64,000 nt of DNA from Gracilaria domingensis (lineage: Eukaryota > Rhodophyta > Florideophyceae > Gracilariales > Gracilariaceae), in the NCBI GenBank assembly GCA_022539475.1, contig VCMS01000025.1:186001-250000 (forward strand). The letters are read 5' to 3'. How positions within the stretch are numbered: the stretch's first letter is position 1; each line of letters starts with the position of its first letter. A program made the position numbers and the translations under genes. This document shows, piece by piece, positions 19,950 to 29,604 of this stretch. The notes beneath the pieces are model-generated. The model saw nothing but the letters and a program-made list of their open reading frames with translations, was not told the origin of the DNA and made no database searches.

Positions 19950-20880
19950 GAGCCTCAAGAGCGGCGGCCGCGGCGGCCGCGCCGTCCGCGCACCACAAAG
20001 CGCGGAGTGTGAAGCCGCGAACAAACGCGGCGCCCGCGTTGGAACGGCGGCGCGCGCGGCGCGGCGCACAAATGCTCCGCGAGAAAAGTCGCGCGACCGC
20101 ATCAGCGAAGATATTTTGTAGGCGTTCCGTCGCCAAGAAGGAGCTGATGCACACAAAAGAAACATACAAACCGCCGGCACCGCCGCGCCGCGCGCGAAGC
20201 GCCGCCGCGCACGCGCACGCGCGCGGCGCGCGGCGCGGCGCGCGCGCCGCGCGCCGCGTGACGCGTGACGCGCGATGCGGGCGCACCAGCGCCGCAGTTC
20301 GGCAGCAAACGGCAGCGAGCGCCATCTGCCGCCCGCGCATTAGACGCGCTGCGCGGCGCGCTTCGCCGCGCAAAACGCGCCCGCATCCGCCGCGCCGCGC
20401 CGCCTCGGTTGCGCGCGTCGGCTCCGCGGAGAAAATTCCGCGCGCGTGCGAGCGTGTTGACGGCGTCCGGCCGCCGCGCGCCATCCGCCGCGCTCGTATG
20501 AGCGCTGCGCCCGCGCACTTGTGAGAGCCCGTCTTGTTTCCACCGCGCGCGCGCCGCCCGCCGCGTTTTGTGGCTGTCTTCTTCGCGCACGTTCCGTCCG
20601 TCTTTGACGCCGCCACCCACGCGCGCGCGTGCTCACGGCCCTCCCCTCCCCCGCTCCGGCTTCCCCCCCCGCCCCGTGCATACCGCCCCGGTGCCCATCC
20701 GCGCCGCTTCTTGCTTGTCGGCGCTTTGACGAGCGGCGTGTGCGTTGCGTGCGCGCGCGCTCCGCGCTCGCGCTGTGCTGTTTGAGCGCCGCTTGACGTC
20801 TGTTCGCCACGCGTCTTCGTAACTTTCCTCATTGCGTCACTCGCGCGTGCTCCCGATATCTCTCTCGAGCTTGTGTCCAC
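19950..20880. other. Extremely GC- and CpG-rich block
   Basis: The stretch is dominated by GCGC/CGCG strings, with alternating purine-pyrimidine runs and near-perfect inverted repeats around 20215-20265. Long open frames occur on both strands and are a by-product of the lack of A/T-containing stops; none looks like protein. It lies just upstream of the gene starting at 21031 and is probably its promoter domain. Confidence 0.6.
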
Positions 20881-20932
20881 TCTCCTTCAGCAAACGTATT
20901 TAACCAATCTCTTCTACCCCCTCCAGCATCTT

Positions 20933-20960
20933 CAACAACAACAACAACAACAACAACAAC
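20933..20960 (+). repeat. (CAA)9 tract in the 5' leader
   Basis: About nine CAA triplets lie some 70 bases before the ATG of the next gene, followed by a few CAG/CAA units. Unstructured CAA leaders are known to favour ribosome scanning in other systems; an effect here is inference. Confidence 0.8.
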
Positions 20961-21030
20961 ATCAGCAACAGCAGTTGCTTCCTATCCCCCACCGCATCGC
21001 TCCCCTGCTCCCCGTTCTCGCCTGTGCATC

Positions 21031-21717
21031 ATGAAGTTGGCGTCTATGCTGTGGTCTATGCTGCCGGCTTTGCGAACTGCGCCCCCGCAGCATGACTTGT
21101 CCACATCCGCCCCGGTTGTGTCTATCAAGTCAGCTCCCTCAGCCACCCCGACGCTCCCGTCCTTTGGTTCCATTTCAGAGTATCCCGATTCCCCACGCAC
21201 CCCCAGAAGAGTCACCTTCACTCTTCAGCGTCAAATCTACCAGTGGCTGGAGGCAATGGCTGTCACCCATAATTACGGTTCCGTTCATAAGTCCCTGCGC
21301 GACCTGCTCGAATGGGCCAACACTGGAAAGGATGATGACATGCAGTGGTTGTTCGCCACCCCCCATCACATCCCAGACGCACTGCAGCTCAACGCATGCA
21401 ACCGTCTCACAGACGTCTCCTGCATAGCTGGCAAGCAAGCCTGTATTAACGATGATGGAATACTGCTGCATGCTCGTTTGAATGATGGCTTATACCAATG
21501 GATTGTTGACTGCGTTCACAAGTATCAACTGTGTGGACCCTCTCAGCTGCTGGACACACTTGTTCGGTGCGCTATTCAGCTGGATGCTGAACACGATATA
21601 TTTGATTCTCCAGAATGTGGGCGTGATTTGGCTACTACTTCTGCTGAACTCTACCATGATCTTGGTATAATGCGATATACCGCAAATGATGGCGTTCAGT
21701 TTACGCGTCTACTTTGA
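21031..21717 (+). CDS. Unknown protein with two ribbon-helix-helix-like units
   Basis: A 228-residue protein. After a Ser/Pro-rich N-terminal ~55 residues there are two similar segments: about 59-98 (RRVTFTLQRQIYQWLEAM, then HKSLRDLLEWA) and about 145-185 (LHARLNDGLYQWIVDCV, then SQLLDTLVRCAIQ). Each has a short strand, a helix with the shared Y-Q-W core, and a second helix starting near Ser, the layout of MetJ/Arc (RHH) DNA-binding domains. RHH proteins work as dimers, so two units in one chain could make a built-in pair. DNA binding is inferred only. The leader carries a CAA tract and the upstream DNA is extremely GC-rich. I do not recognise a named family. Confidence 0.65.
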   Translation: MKLASMLWSMLPALRTAPPQHDLSTSAPVVSIKSAPSATPTLPSFGSISEYPDSPRTPRRVTFTLQRQIYQWLEAMAVTHNYGSVHKSLRDLLEWANTGKDDDMQWLFATPHHIPDALQLNACNRLTDVSCIAGKQACINDDGILLHARLNDGLYQWIVDCVHKYQLCGPSQLLDTLVRCAIQLDAEHDIFDSPECGRDLATTSAELYHDLGIMRYTANDGVQFTRLL

Positions 21718-21946
21718 TTCTCTCCGTTCTTTTTTGTTGTAGTTTGCTGCTCATTCTGTTGTTGTAACCATTGTAATGCTCCACTGCTTACTTTGTATAT
21801 CGCCCTTCATCGCTACTTGTTAGCCTTCTCATCGTCTACTATCGTTACTCGTCTTCTACAGTTGGTAAAACAGAAAAACAGCAAAAAAAAGTTACATACA
21901 AACAAGCTCCTCTTTGCTGTTGCGTCAAGAGCGTGTTCTTCGTTCG

Positions 21947-22663
21947 TCATTCTAAAAGTTGTTCATCCGCTGGCACCTCTTCTTCACCTTGTGCCAGTGG
22001 AAACAAGCACTCCTTCACGTCCATACTACCGTCTGCAAGGGCCGCCGATACGTCGTGCGGAAACACCGTAATTTTGGCCTCGGCCAGTACACTCTCGTCC
22101 TCCCTCGAAATGCGCTCCTGTCGGTCAGGCCCGATGAAAACGGCGTCTGCGACGCACCATTTTGCAAAGCGCACAACGTCCTTTGGTCGCTCCTCAGCGC
22201 TCACAGTAGTCGACTGCGCGTACTTATTCATCTCAATGTCGCAAGCAACGTCATGATCCGGGCAATAATACAAGCCGCAAATGACACCACTGTCAATCAG
22301 GGTCTTTGCAAGTTGCAACTCTCTACGTCCGGAGCCCACGATGACGCAGCGAAACATGGGCTCCCCGTTCTCTGTGCGCGGCCGCTTCATATAGTCTTGC
22401 ACTTCTCGCCCGTCGTCGCCAAAGTAATCTCGCATGGCGGTTAGTAGCGTGCTGCTGAGATGCGGCGAGTCTCGGAGAGTGTCCCCAATGCTGTACGCCT
22501 TCACATCAGACTGCGTTTCTGCGCGCTTCGGACGCGGCTTCTGACGCGGCGTCGGCCGCGGGCTGCGTTTGGAGCTCTTCTGTGCGGCGCAAGCACGCAC
22601 GGGAGCGTGTGAAGGTAACGGCGCCACGAAGGCACACGCTTGCTTGGCAGATGCGCCCTTCAT
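21947..22663 (-). CDS. PurD (GARS) N-domain-like protein, probably plastid-targeted
   Basis: The protein has 238 residues from the ATG at 22663. The first ~55 residues are Arg/Lys/Pro/Ala-rich without acidic residues and look like an organelle targeting peptide. Residues about 103-210 follow the N-terminal domain of phosphoribosylamine-glycine ligase: RCVIVGSGRRELQLAKTL, YYCPDHD in place of the usual PGN loop, VRFAKWCVADAVFIGPDR, and KITVFPHDVSAAL. The ATP-grasp and C-terminal domains of GARS are wholly absent, so it cannot be a complete ligase. A regulatory or nucleotide-binding role is possible. It diverges from a YqgF-like gene with 287 bp between starts. Confidence 0.65.
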   Translation of the reverse strand: MKGASAKQACAFVAPLPSHAPVRACAAQKSSKRSPRPTPRQKPRPKRAETQSDVKAYSIGDTLRDSPHLSSTLLTAMRDYFGDDGREVQDYMKRPRTENGEPMFRCVIVGSGRRELQLAKTLIDSGVICGLYYCPDHDVACDIEMNKYAQSTTVSAEERPKDVVRFAKWCVADAVFIGPDRQERISREDESVLAEAKITVFPHDVSAALADGSMDVKECLFPLAQGEEEVPADEQLLE

Positions 22664-22950
22664 GTTGAGAGCCAACAGTTAGAACGGAACAGTTGCGGTA
22701 GTCGTCGTTGGAGGAAAGGACGGGCGCTCCCTGCCTGCGTTCTCTGTGACGGCGGACGAGGTTGACAAGACCTCGACAAGTTCAAACTTTGCTCAATAGA
22801 TAGGACAAAGCTGTACATTTTTTTTTGGAGTGCACGCCGTGGTCAGACTACTTCGCCACTTGCTCGTGCCGCGCACACAACGCCGCCGTACATACGCGCA
22901 TCGAAGGACTCCAGTTTAAGTGGCGCAGCCTTCTGCATCGCCTCTCACAA

Positions 22951-23577
22951 ATGGCTGCCGCCAAAGCAGCGAGCGCCGTAACAGCGCCATCGTTCCGCAT
23001 CCTTCGCTCCGTCGCCGCGCTCCGCTCGCACATAACACCAGTTTCTCGCCTGGCCTCTCTCGACGTAACCCGCACCCATCTCTCAATCGCCCTCTCCGAT
23101 CAAACTCAACGGCAAGCAATTCCGTTCGGCATCCTCGCCCGCACCAGGCTCGCCTCAGCCGATGCCAAGATACTGTCGTCCGCGTTTTCAAAACTGCCTC
23201 AACATGACACGCACACTGAAGACATTCACGCCTTGATCATTGGCGTCAGTCCCATCGAAGCCGATGTCAGCATATCGTACACAACAGACTTGTTACAACA
23301 CGTTGATTTCCTACCGAATCTCAGTGCCATCTTGTATTATTCCGAGGCGCATGCGCTTCAACAGGCCATCCACGCTCAACATGACGTTCTAAATGCGCTC
23401 AAACTCATTCCAGACGACCTGGAAACGCGCAAGCAAAAGCGATATGATAGCGCCATGAATCCGCGAACTGCAAAGCCCAACCTGGTGAATTCCGTGCAAT
23501 CACGCGCTCAACTCAGTCCAACAGACATTCTTCAGGCCGTACTGAGCGACCTGAACAATGTTGGGCACAAGCAATAA
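22951..23577 (+). CDS. YqgF/RuvX-like RNase H-fold protein, divergent
   Basis: A 208-residue protein from the ATG at 22951. The stretch LASLDVTRTHLSIALSD matches the first strand pair of YqgF, including the catalytic Asp and the basic residue before xIAlSD. Then come IHALIIGVSPIEADVS (second strand, usually VVGLP) and ILYYSEAHALQQA (third strand, usually DERLTT/S-A). Bacterial members process 16S rRNA 3' ends; plant members are organellar. The first ~30 residues are Ala/Ser/Arg-rich and could be a transit peptide. The loop residues are poorly conserved, so catalysis is uncertain. Assignment is tentative. Confidence 0.55.
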   Translation: MAAAKAASAVTAPSFRILRSVAALRSHITPVSRLASLDVTRTHLSIALSDQTQRQAIPFGILARTRLASADAKILSSAFSKLPQHDTHTEDIHALIIGVSPIEADVSISYTTDLLQHVDFLPNLSAILYYSEAHALQQAIHAQHDVLNALKLIPDDLETRKQKRYDSAMNPRTAKPNLVNSVQSRAQLSPTDILQAVLSDLNNVGHKQ

Positions 23578-23616
23578 AAAAAGAAAGACAGATCCAAATA
23601 CATGTACACACCATTT

Positions 23617-24717
23617 TTACCTTCTCCCACCGCCACCCCTTCTCCTGCCGCCTCTTCCGCGCCCGCGACTCCCGCCATAACTGCCACCACCGCCTTTGGA
23701 CAGATGTAATTCCCCGTCTTCTATGGAGTGTAGCACTACGTACGTGCTCTCCATATTGGTTCTTCCCGAGGAGCCTTGCATCCAATCATAGCCCACAGCA
23801 TACGCGTACATACTTCCATCACTACTGAAGTCCATGTCGCAAATAGCCTGCCCCATCCTTTGAAATCGGCGCATAGAAGCACGATCCTTACGGTCCTTGT
23901 CCCAAAAGTGAAGCATGCCATCACTGCCTGCAGTGCAAAACGCACCGCTCTTGTAATGAAATCGAATGGCATTGACAGCGTTCAAAGTTCCTTGTTTATC
24001 CTTGTGACAATAGAACGAATAGTTTTGTTTGCTCTTTGCTTCCTGAACGTTTTCCACACTCACTTTCCCCTCCACGCTACCTACATTATAGCCCATTGCG
24101 TTCGGCCACGCAGTTATGCATCTGGTCTGATACTTGAGCTGTGAAAAGCGCTCAAGATAAAGCTCGGTGGGTTTTCTGACGTCGTAGATAGCAATCCTTC
24201 TCTCAGCGAGCGCCAGAACCATCAGGGGCCCACGGCCGTCCATCGCATAAGCGCGTTCCGAGAGCTGCACCTCCGAAAGCGGAGAGCCCGTAGGAGAACG
24301 AACGTCCCAATATCTGAGCGATTTGTCCCAACCAGCCGTGGCAAAAGAGTTAATACTGTGTATATCATGCGTGCATCGTATCGTGCCTTGATGCGCAGCG
24401 ACAGTCTCAGTGGCGCCAGTGGCCAGGTCGCAGCGCCGCGCCATGCGACTGGCGCCCGCAAAGATGAAGCCGGAGCCATCGCTCAGCCAGGAGAGATCGA
24501 GAACGGGCGCCTGGTCGGTGGTGAGAAAGGCCCCGGTGGCGTTTCCCACGGACGGGTCAACCTTCCAGACGCGCACGGTGCCGTTCCAGGAGGCGGCGGC
24601 CAGCAGCGGGTTGGGGCTGGGCGAGAAGCGCAGACGGGAGATGGTGTCATCTGGCGGATCCGGCAGCAAGTAGCCGTTGTTTGGGTTTGCTGGCGCGTTG
24701 GAGACAAAGGGGCTCAT
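23617..24717 (-). CDS. RAE1: RAE1/Gle2 mRNA export WD40 protein with RGG tail
   Basis: The 366-residue product starts at the ATG at 24717; the frame extends upstream but into GC-rich promoter DNA. The body is a seven-bladed WD40 propeller of the Rae1/Bub3 group: opening DPPDDTISRLRFSP, ASWNGTVRVW, AGWDKSLRYWDVRS, LALAERRIAIYDVRKP, then the characteristic GYNVGSVEGKVSVE and a SFYCHK loop that fits Rae1. Rae1 docks mRNPs at Nup98 in the nuclear pore and also acts at spindles. Unusually the protein ends in about 30 residues of Gly/Arg repeats (GRGRGGRRRGGGGRR), an RNA-binding type tail not typical of Rae1. Confidence 0.93.
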   Translation of the reverse strand: MSPFVSNAPANPNNGYLLPDPPDDTISRLRFSPSPNPLLAAASWNGTVRVWKVDPSVGNATGAFLTTDQAPVLDLSWLSDGSGFIFAGASRMARRCDLATGATETVAAHQGTIRCTHDIHSINSFATAGWDKSLRYWDVRSPTGSPLSEVQLSERAYAMDGRGPLMVLALAERRIAIYDVRKPTELYLERFSQLKYQTRCITAWPNAMGYNVGSVEGKVSVENVQEAKSKQNYSFYCHKDKQGTLNAVNAIRFHYKSGAFCTAGSDGMLHFWDKDRKDRASMRRFQRMGQAICDMDFSSDGSMYAYAVGYDWMQGSSGRTNMESTYVVLHSIEDGELHLSKGGGGSYGGSRGRGRGGRRRGGGGRR

Positions 24718-25770
24718 GGTCTCTGCCGCGGTTGCGCGTGGCCGGGTGTGACGTCGACCGCGACGCGCGAGCGCGAGCAAAAGCGCGCCTGACGTTGGCG
24801 AACGCACGCCGTCTGCAGTGCAGGCGCAGCACTCGCGCCGGCACTCGCGCGCGGTTCGGCAACGGGCACCGCACTTGTCATCTACAAAGGCACCACTTTG
24901 CCGTTTGGCCGAGTGCCCAAGTGGCGAACGCCGCCCGCCCGCGCCGCCCGCAGTTCACCATTTTGGCAAACGGCCGCCGGGAAACAAGATTCGATCACAG
25001 ATCGTATTTATTGCGTTTTACCTTCATACGCGGTACAGGTACGTCAGCGCGTCGATGATGACAAGGCTTTCCCCCGCCCGCAGCGCCTTCACGCGCGAGA
25101 CGTTGTCCGTCTCTGTTGACCGCGGGGCATCTTCCTCAGCCGCCGGAATACTGCAAGTCGTGTTCCGTCGATTAATATCTTTCGTCCAGCGCGCTGTCAC
25201 GCGTCGTTTACCCAGACACTTCGTTGTCATCCCTCCTGTCGTCGCCTGTCCTTCACACAGACGCCCACACGCACATTTCACAGCGCACCTTTGCTGTCGC
25301 ATGCAAAATCTCCGCACGTAATCTCCTCCTGCAGATATCTTTGTCACAGTTCTTTCTTCGCACTGTTGTTCTTTCTACCGCTGTGATGAGCCACGTCTTT
25401 CTTCGACGTTGCGACTCTCTGTAAGATCAGATACGACCATTTTCTCATCTGCTCAGGTTGCTCATCTGTCTTGCCGGCAGTGCAACAAAAACTTTTATCT
25501 TTCATCCCCATCTGTCGATTGCCCTAATAATTAATACTCCAACGAGGAGTCACATGCTCTGACGAAACCTCAAGTGCTCCAAGCACCGCATCTCAAACAA
25601 AAAGTAAATAAAACAACATCTCAAGTTCGCCTGCGTCATACCGCCTCAATTCTATGCAACCAATAGCGACAACGCGTAACTTTTGATTCACAGCTAACCT
25701 GTTCAACTTTGAAAATCATACCGTCTTTGATTGCTGACTTACACACCTCTCTTCTGCAACGTATATCTAC
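24718..25770. promoter_or_regulatory. Upstream region of RAE1 and 3' flank of the next gene
   Basis: The first ~250 bp are very GC-rich and adjoin the RAE1 start, so they probably hold its promoter. The remainder is pyrimidine-rich on the plus strand with short frames only. No gene recognised. Confidence 0.45.
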
Positions 25771-26547
25771 TCAAACTTCCATACCTTCTTCATATCCGTT
25801 GACATCGCCAACAATCTCTCCCCTGCCCGTCACGCACACATCCTGGCTAGTCGTCTTCTCACCGCCGACCACGCCCCAGAAGCACTTGAAAACCACGCTG
25901 CACCAGCTGTAAATCATAATCCACAGCCAAATCACGATTCGAATCGGCCACAGCTTCGCGGCCCGTTTTCCCACCGATGAGCAGCAGACCGACATCGATT
26001 CCTCATCCAACGGAATGACGCACATATCCGACAGCGATTCACATTGGCTCAGCGTACTTTGCACCACAATAAGATCATACTCCGTATTCGATTCGTTTCC
26101 ATCCCCGCTCTCATCCGTCACCACGGAAAACACTCTTTGAATTGGTTGTAGCAGAGAACTAACCGTCCGCTCCACCTTTCCCATCTTTCGCGGTACACAC
26201 AACGAACATACACTTTCAATCAAACCAGTCTTTTCCTTTTGACACTCGTCTGTCAAACCCTTTGTTCTTCCCACCACCAAGCTCGACAATTCTTGACGCT
26301 GTCGTTTCCCACTGGGCGTAGCATACGTCAAAACCGTCGAGAGCAAAGTAATCGAACGTCCATGCATGAACATCGTAAACGGAATACATAACCTCAAAAC
26401 AAGTCTCAACGCAAACCGCAAAAGATGAACTGGAGCTGCCGCTTCAACCCTACTGTCCGCTTCATCGACTGCTTCAGTCTCCGAAGCACACAGTACAGGC
26501 GACGTGGTAGCTGGCACCGAAAGCACTAAACATTCAACCTCCCTCAT
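25771..26547 (-). CDS. Hypothetical membrane protein
   Basis: An uninterrupted frame of 258 residues from the ATG at 26547. There are two hydrophobic stretches: LLRFALRLVLRLCIPFTMF with the following ITLLSTVLTYA, and near the C-terminus IRIVIWLWIMIYSWCSVVF. Between them lies a polar region rich in Ser, Glu and Asp. This suggests two membrane spans or hairpins with a cytosolic loop. No family is recognised and codon-level support is weak, so a chance frame cannot be excluded. Confidence 0.4.
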   Translation of the reverse strand: MREVECLVLSVPATTSPVLCASETEAVDEADSRVEAAAPVHLLRFALRLVLRLCIPFTMFMHGRSITLLSTVLTYATPSGKRQRQELSSLVVGRTKGLTDECQKEKTGLIESVCSLCVPRKMGKVERTVSSLLQPIQRVFSVVTDESGDGNESNTEYDLIVVQSTLSQCESLSDMCVIPLDEESMSVCCSSVGKRAAKLWPIRIVIWLWIMIYSWCSVVFKCFWGVVGGEKTTSQDVCVTGRGEIVGDVNGYEEGMEV

Positions 26548-27345
26548 CGTATACAAACGAAGCTGGCGTGCACCTGATCTCTTCTGTTCGCAAGACCAGA
26601 GGAAGACACGTCCGCTTTGCGAAGACCAAGACACGTCCGCTTCACGAACGAGCCTTCTGCCTACACTAAGCCATGTTTATGAGAGCCATGGAGTTGCAAT
26701 GATCACGTCTGCTACATCGCTCAAATCAAATCTAATTCGAAGCGAGACAACCGTTTAACGGTGCATGCGCCGGAATGCGTATCGGCTTCGCGGCAACGAC
26801 AACTTCGATTTGACCTCAACGCAACGGAATTCGATACATGCTTGTAACGTGGGCTGCTCGCGATAAGAGCCTGAGATACCAACGGTCATGAGCTGCGTGT
26901 GCCAGATGCTTCGAATTAACGAGTACAGCTCAGATCGTCCGCAAGGACCATGTTCTAACCAGCCACGGAGTGGTCAAGACGAAGCGGAGCAGATCTGCTG
27001 AACATGGGCCGTTGTGCAACGGTAGGTGAACTATTGGTTCTAATTAAACAGTAATAAAAGTTTTTGACACAAGAACAACAATGGCTAATACTTTGAAGGT
27101 ATTATGCCTCTTTATTACAATCACTCTTTGGCAAGGAGACAAGAGTACCAACAAAGAACAAATACGAGAAAGATTCAAAGCAAAACGCATAACAGTATAA
27201 CAATGAAAAACATCCACTTTCATGACAAAGAGGCGATCGATATGACATAATCAGGATCACCTGAAGCAATAACAACATCCCTCAGCTGGCCAGGATAGGA
27301 GCCGCGCAGGGAGGGACAGATGGACAATAACATCTGTCCCACAAA
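26548..27345. other. Intergenic region
   Basis: About 800 bp with no recognisable gene, containing the 3' flank of the PB1-ZZ gene and the upstream flank of the hypothetical membrane protein. Confidence 0.5.
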
Positions 27346-29007
27346 TTAACCCTGTGCAGGAGGCAGATCAGGAGTGGGATTCGGCGGCACAGCAGAGTCC
27401 GGAGTAGGAGTGCTTGCACCTCCTGCAGCAGCAGTCGGTGGGACCTGAGCTTCCATCATAGACAACATACTGGCGGCAGTAATATCATCGTAGACACCAA
27501 GCTGAGCAGTACCGTCCAGGCCGTACTCACGCTGGAACTGCGATACGGCATTACGCGTACGAGGACCATACATTCCAACCACGCGACTATACATGGATTC
27601 ATTCATGTAGCCAAGATCGGTGAGCAGCTTCTGTAGAAACGCGACGCTAGGACCGCGCGAGCGGAGGGAAAGCGGGGCATTGGGGGCCTTAAGATCACCA
27701 AGACTAGCTTCCCAGAGATAAGTGAGCTTCTTGAACTCAATTCCCTCTTTTGAAACAGCAGGATCCTCATAACACTTGCAGCAAAGGTCATAATCATCAC
27801 GATTGGTGGCCTGGTAACGAACACCCACAATTGGACAAGCATCGCAGTTATCACATTCAACATTGACGTGAGTTTGGAATGGCATATTATTATCTGGCAT
27901 GGAAAACGCGGATTCGAACTCTGCTCCGACATCGAAAGGAAAGTCCATATTCCAAGGGATCTTACGCAAGATCTCCACAACAGCGGCATCATTCAGTGCA
28001 GTACGGAGAAGATGAGTGGTACGATTGGTAATATCGTCTCCAACAGAGGGACGAATAGACCTCTCGACAGTAGAAATCAAAGAATCAATGGCCTCGGGGG
28101 TGATAGAGCCACTCTGACCCAGATTAGCGATTAACCAGTTCCTCAAAGCAGGGAAGGCATTACGGGCAGCCTGGAAGGCTACGTTAGTGTTATCCGAGTT
28201 CAGAACCGCGTTCTTCAGTTGTTCAAAAGCATCACGGGTACTCTGCGAAACATTAGGTCCCTCCTGAGCAGCCATCATAGGAAACATGGAAGCAAAGAAA
28301 GGAGCGAGACCAGCACGACCAAACATTGCGTATGGGTACTCACCACGGCGGCGGCGATGATGACGTCCGCGGTGGTGACGAGGCGGGGGCGGCGGGTGAC
28401 GGAACGGCGGTGGAGTAGTAGTCCACGACGGCATTGGCGGAGGCTGGGGAGGTTGAGCAAAACCTTGGTGAGGATTGGCTCCTATATCCCTTAGAAAGCT
28501 GCCGACGGATTGAAGAATACGATCGACGTTGTACTGGGCAGCATCCATTGACGCTTCCGCGCGACGGAATGAGTCGCGCATATGAGGCGGGAAGAAGGGC
28601 GATGGGGTGGGGCCTGATGACTGCGGCTGCGGCTGAGGCTGCGGCTGAGGCTGCGGCTGCGGTTGAGCCGGTTGCGGCGTGGCTCGCGGCTGAGAGGGCT
28701 GCGGCTGCGGCTGCGGAGTGGGCTGCGGGGCGGGCAACGGGGTGGTCTGGGCCGCAGCATCGGCGTTAACGAAGAGACGCAGCAAGGTGATGGACTCACT
28801 CTCCGCAAGACGGAAGAGCTCGTTGAGCTCCGAGTCAGTGGAGACGGCGATATAATCACCCTCATTATCCTGGTAGGTGAGACTGAAAGGGGGGGACAGA
28901 CCAAACACGGACGCAATCTGATCCGAAAGATCGCTGAAAGACAGGGTGCTTTCAATGGAGAAGCGGCGCTTCACCTGGCCGTAGGCGGCCTTGACGGGCA
29001 GTTTCAT
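27346..29007 (-). CDS. PB1 / ZZ-like / peptidoglycan-binding-like multidomain protein A
   Basis: 553 residues from the ATG at 29007. Residues 1-85 are a PB1 domain with a basic patch (KRRF) and an OPCA acidic motif (YQDNEGDYIAVSTDSEL). Then comes a long Gln/Pro-repeat and Pro/His/Arg-rich linker and a helical segment around 230-340. Residues about 379-416 are a ZZ-type zinc finger in the HVNVECDNC...DLCCKC form; the usual KCxxC pair after RY is missing. Residues about 446-518 are a PG_binding_1-like helical domain (LRSRGPSVAFLQKLLTDLGY, MYGPRTRNAVSQFQREYGL). PB1 plus ZZ is the core of p62/NBR1 autophagy receptors, but no NBR1 four-Trp domain or UBA is present. The 392-residue paralogue lies just upstream. 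An oligomerising scaffold or receptor role is inferred. Confidence 0.85.
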   Translation of the reverse strand: MKLPVKAAYGQVKRRFSIESTLSFSDLSDQIASVFGLSPPFSLTYQDNEGDYIAVSTDSELNELFRLAESESITLLRLFVNADAAAQTTPLPAPQPTPQPQPQPSQPRATPQPAQPQPQPQPQPQPQPQSSGPTPSPFFPPHMRDSFRRAEASMDAAQYNVDRILQSVGSFLRDIGANPHQGFAQPPQPPPMPSWTTTPPPFRHPPPPPRHHRGRHHRRRRGEYPYAMFGRAGLAPFFASMFPMMAAQEGPNVSQSTRDAFEQLKNAVLNSDNTNVAFQAARNAFPALRNWLIANLGQSGSITPEAIDSLISTVERSIRPSVGDDITNRTTHLLRTALNDAAVVEILRKIPWNMDFPFDVGAEFESAFSMPDNNMPFQTHVNVECDNCDACPIVGVRYQATNRDDYDLCCKCYEDPAVSKEGIEFKKLTYLWEASLGDLKAPNAPLSLRSRGPSVAFLQKLLTDLGYMNESMYSRVVGMYGPRTRNAVSQFQREYGLDGTAQLGVYDDITAASMLSMMEAQVPPTAAAGGASTPTPDSAVPPNPTPDLPPAQG

Positions 29008-29604
29008 GGCGGCAGGCAGCTCTCCAGACAGAAGAGACAAGTAGAACGGGGTGGCACGAACGACCGGGCGAGAGCGAGGTGCAGCGGGAGCGCACCTAGC
29101 GCGCGACGGCGGCTTTTATGCTGACTGGCAAGCAGCAGCAGGCAGGCGCGGCGCCCCCCGAGGGAGCTGGCTGGAGGATGTACCATTGTGCATCAGAATG
29201 TTCGTGTAGACACAGGTGCATCTGTGCGAGAAGCTTCTTCAGACGCGCGACGGATGCACCTGCGCGCAGATTCAGGGCGAGAGCGCGGGCATGGGCGCGG
29301 GCAAGGGCGCCAGCAATGCGCGCGGTCGGACGACGCGGCCCCACGTGTGGCACTCGTGACGGCGCGATCGGCGCAGCCGGTAGCAGCTTCTAGACGCGCG
29401 CGCACGTGGCCGGGCGCCATTGGCCACGGCGCGCCAGCAAACGCGCGCATGGCAATCCGCACGCGGAAGAGATACAGCGCGCGCGCGAGAGCGCAGGCGC
29501 CGCGCGAGCCCCGCAAACCGATCAACCCTTGGTAACTTACCCAGGGGTAGAGTTAGGAACAGAGTCAGATATCGTCTACAAGTTAACAGGAGCGCCAACA
29601 AGCT
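29008..29604. promoter_or_regulatory. GC-rich promoter region of PB1-ZZ gene A
   Basis: No gene. The block is GC-rich and contains two CACGTG (G-box) cores at 29344-29349 and 29403-29408 and an inverted CCAAT-type ATTGG near 29419. It also holds the 3' end of the paralogous gene at its far side. Confidence 0.45.

Noticed and set aside
19762-20880. Minus-strand frame of 372 codons and overlapping plus-strand frames
   Set aside because: Composition follows the CpG-rich DNA, and frames are open on both strands at once; no protein-like pattern.
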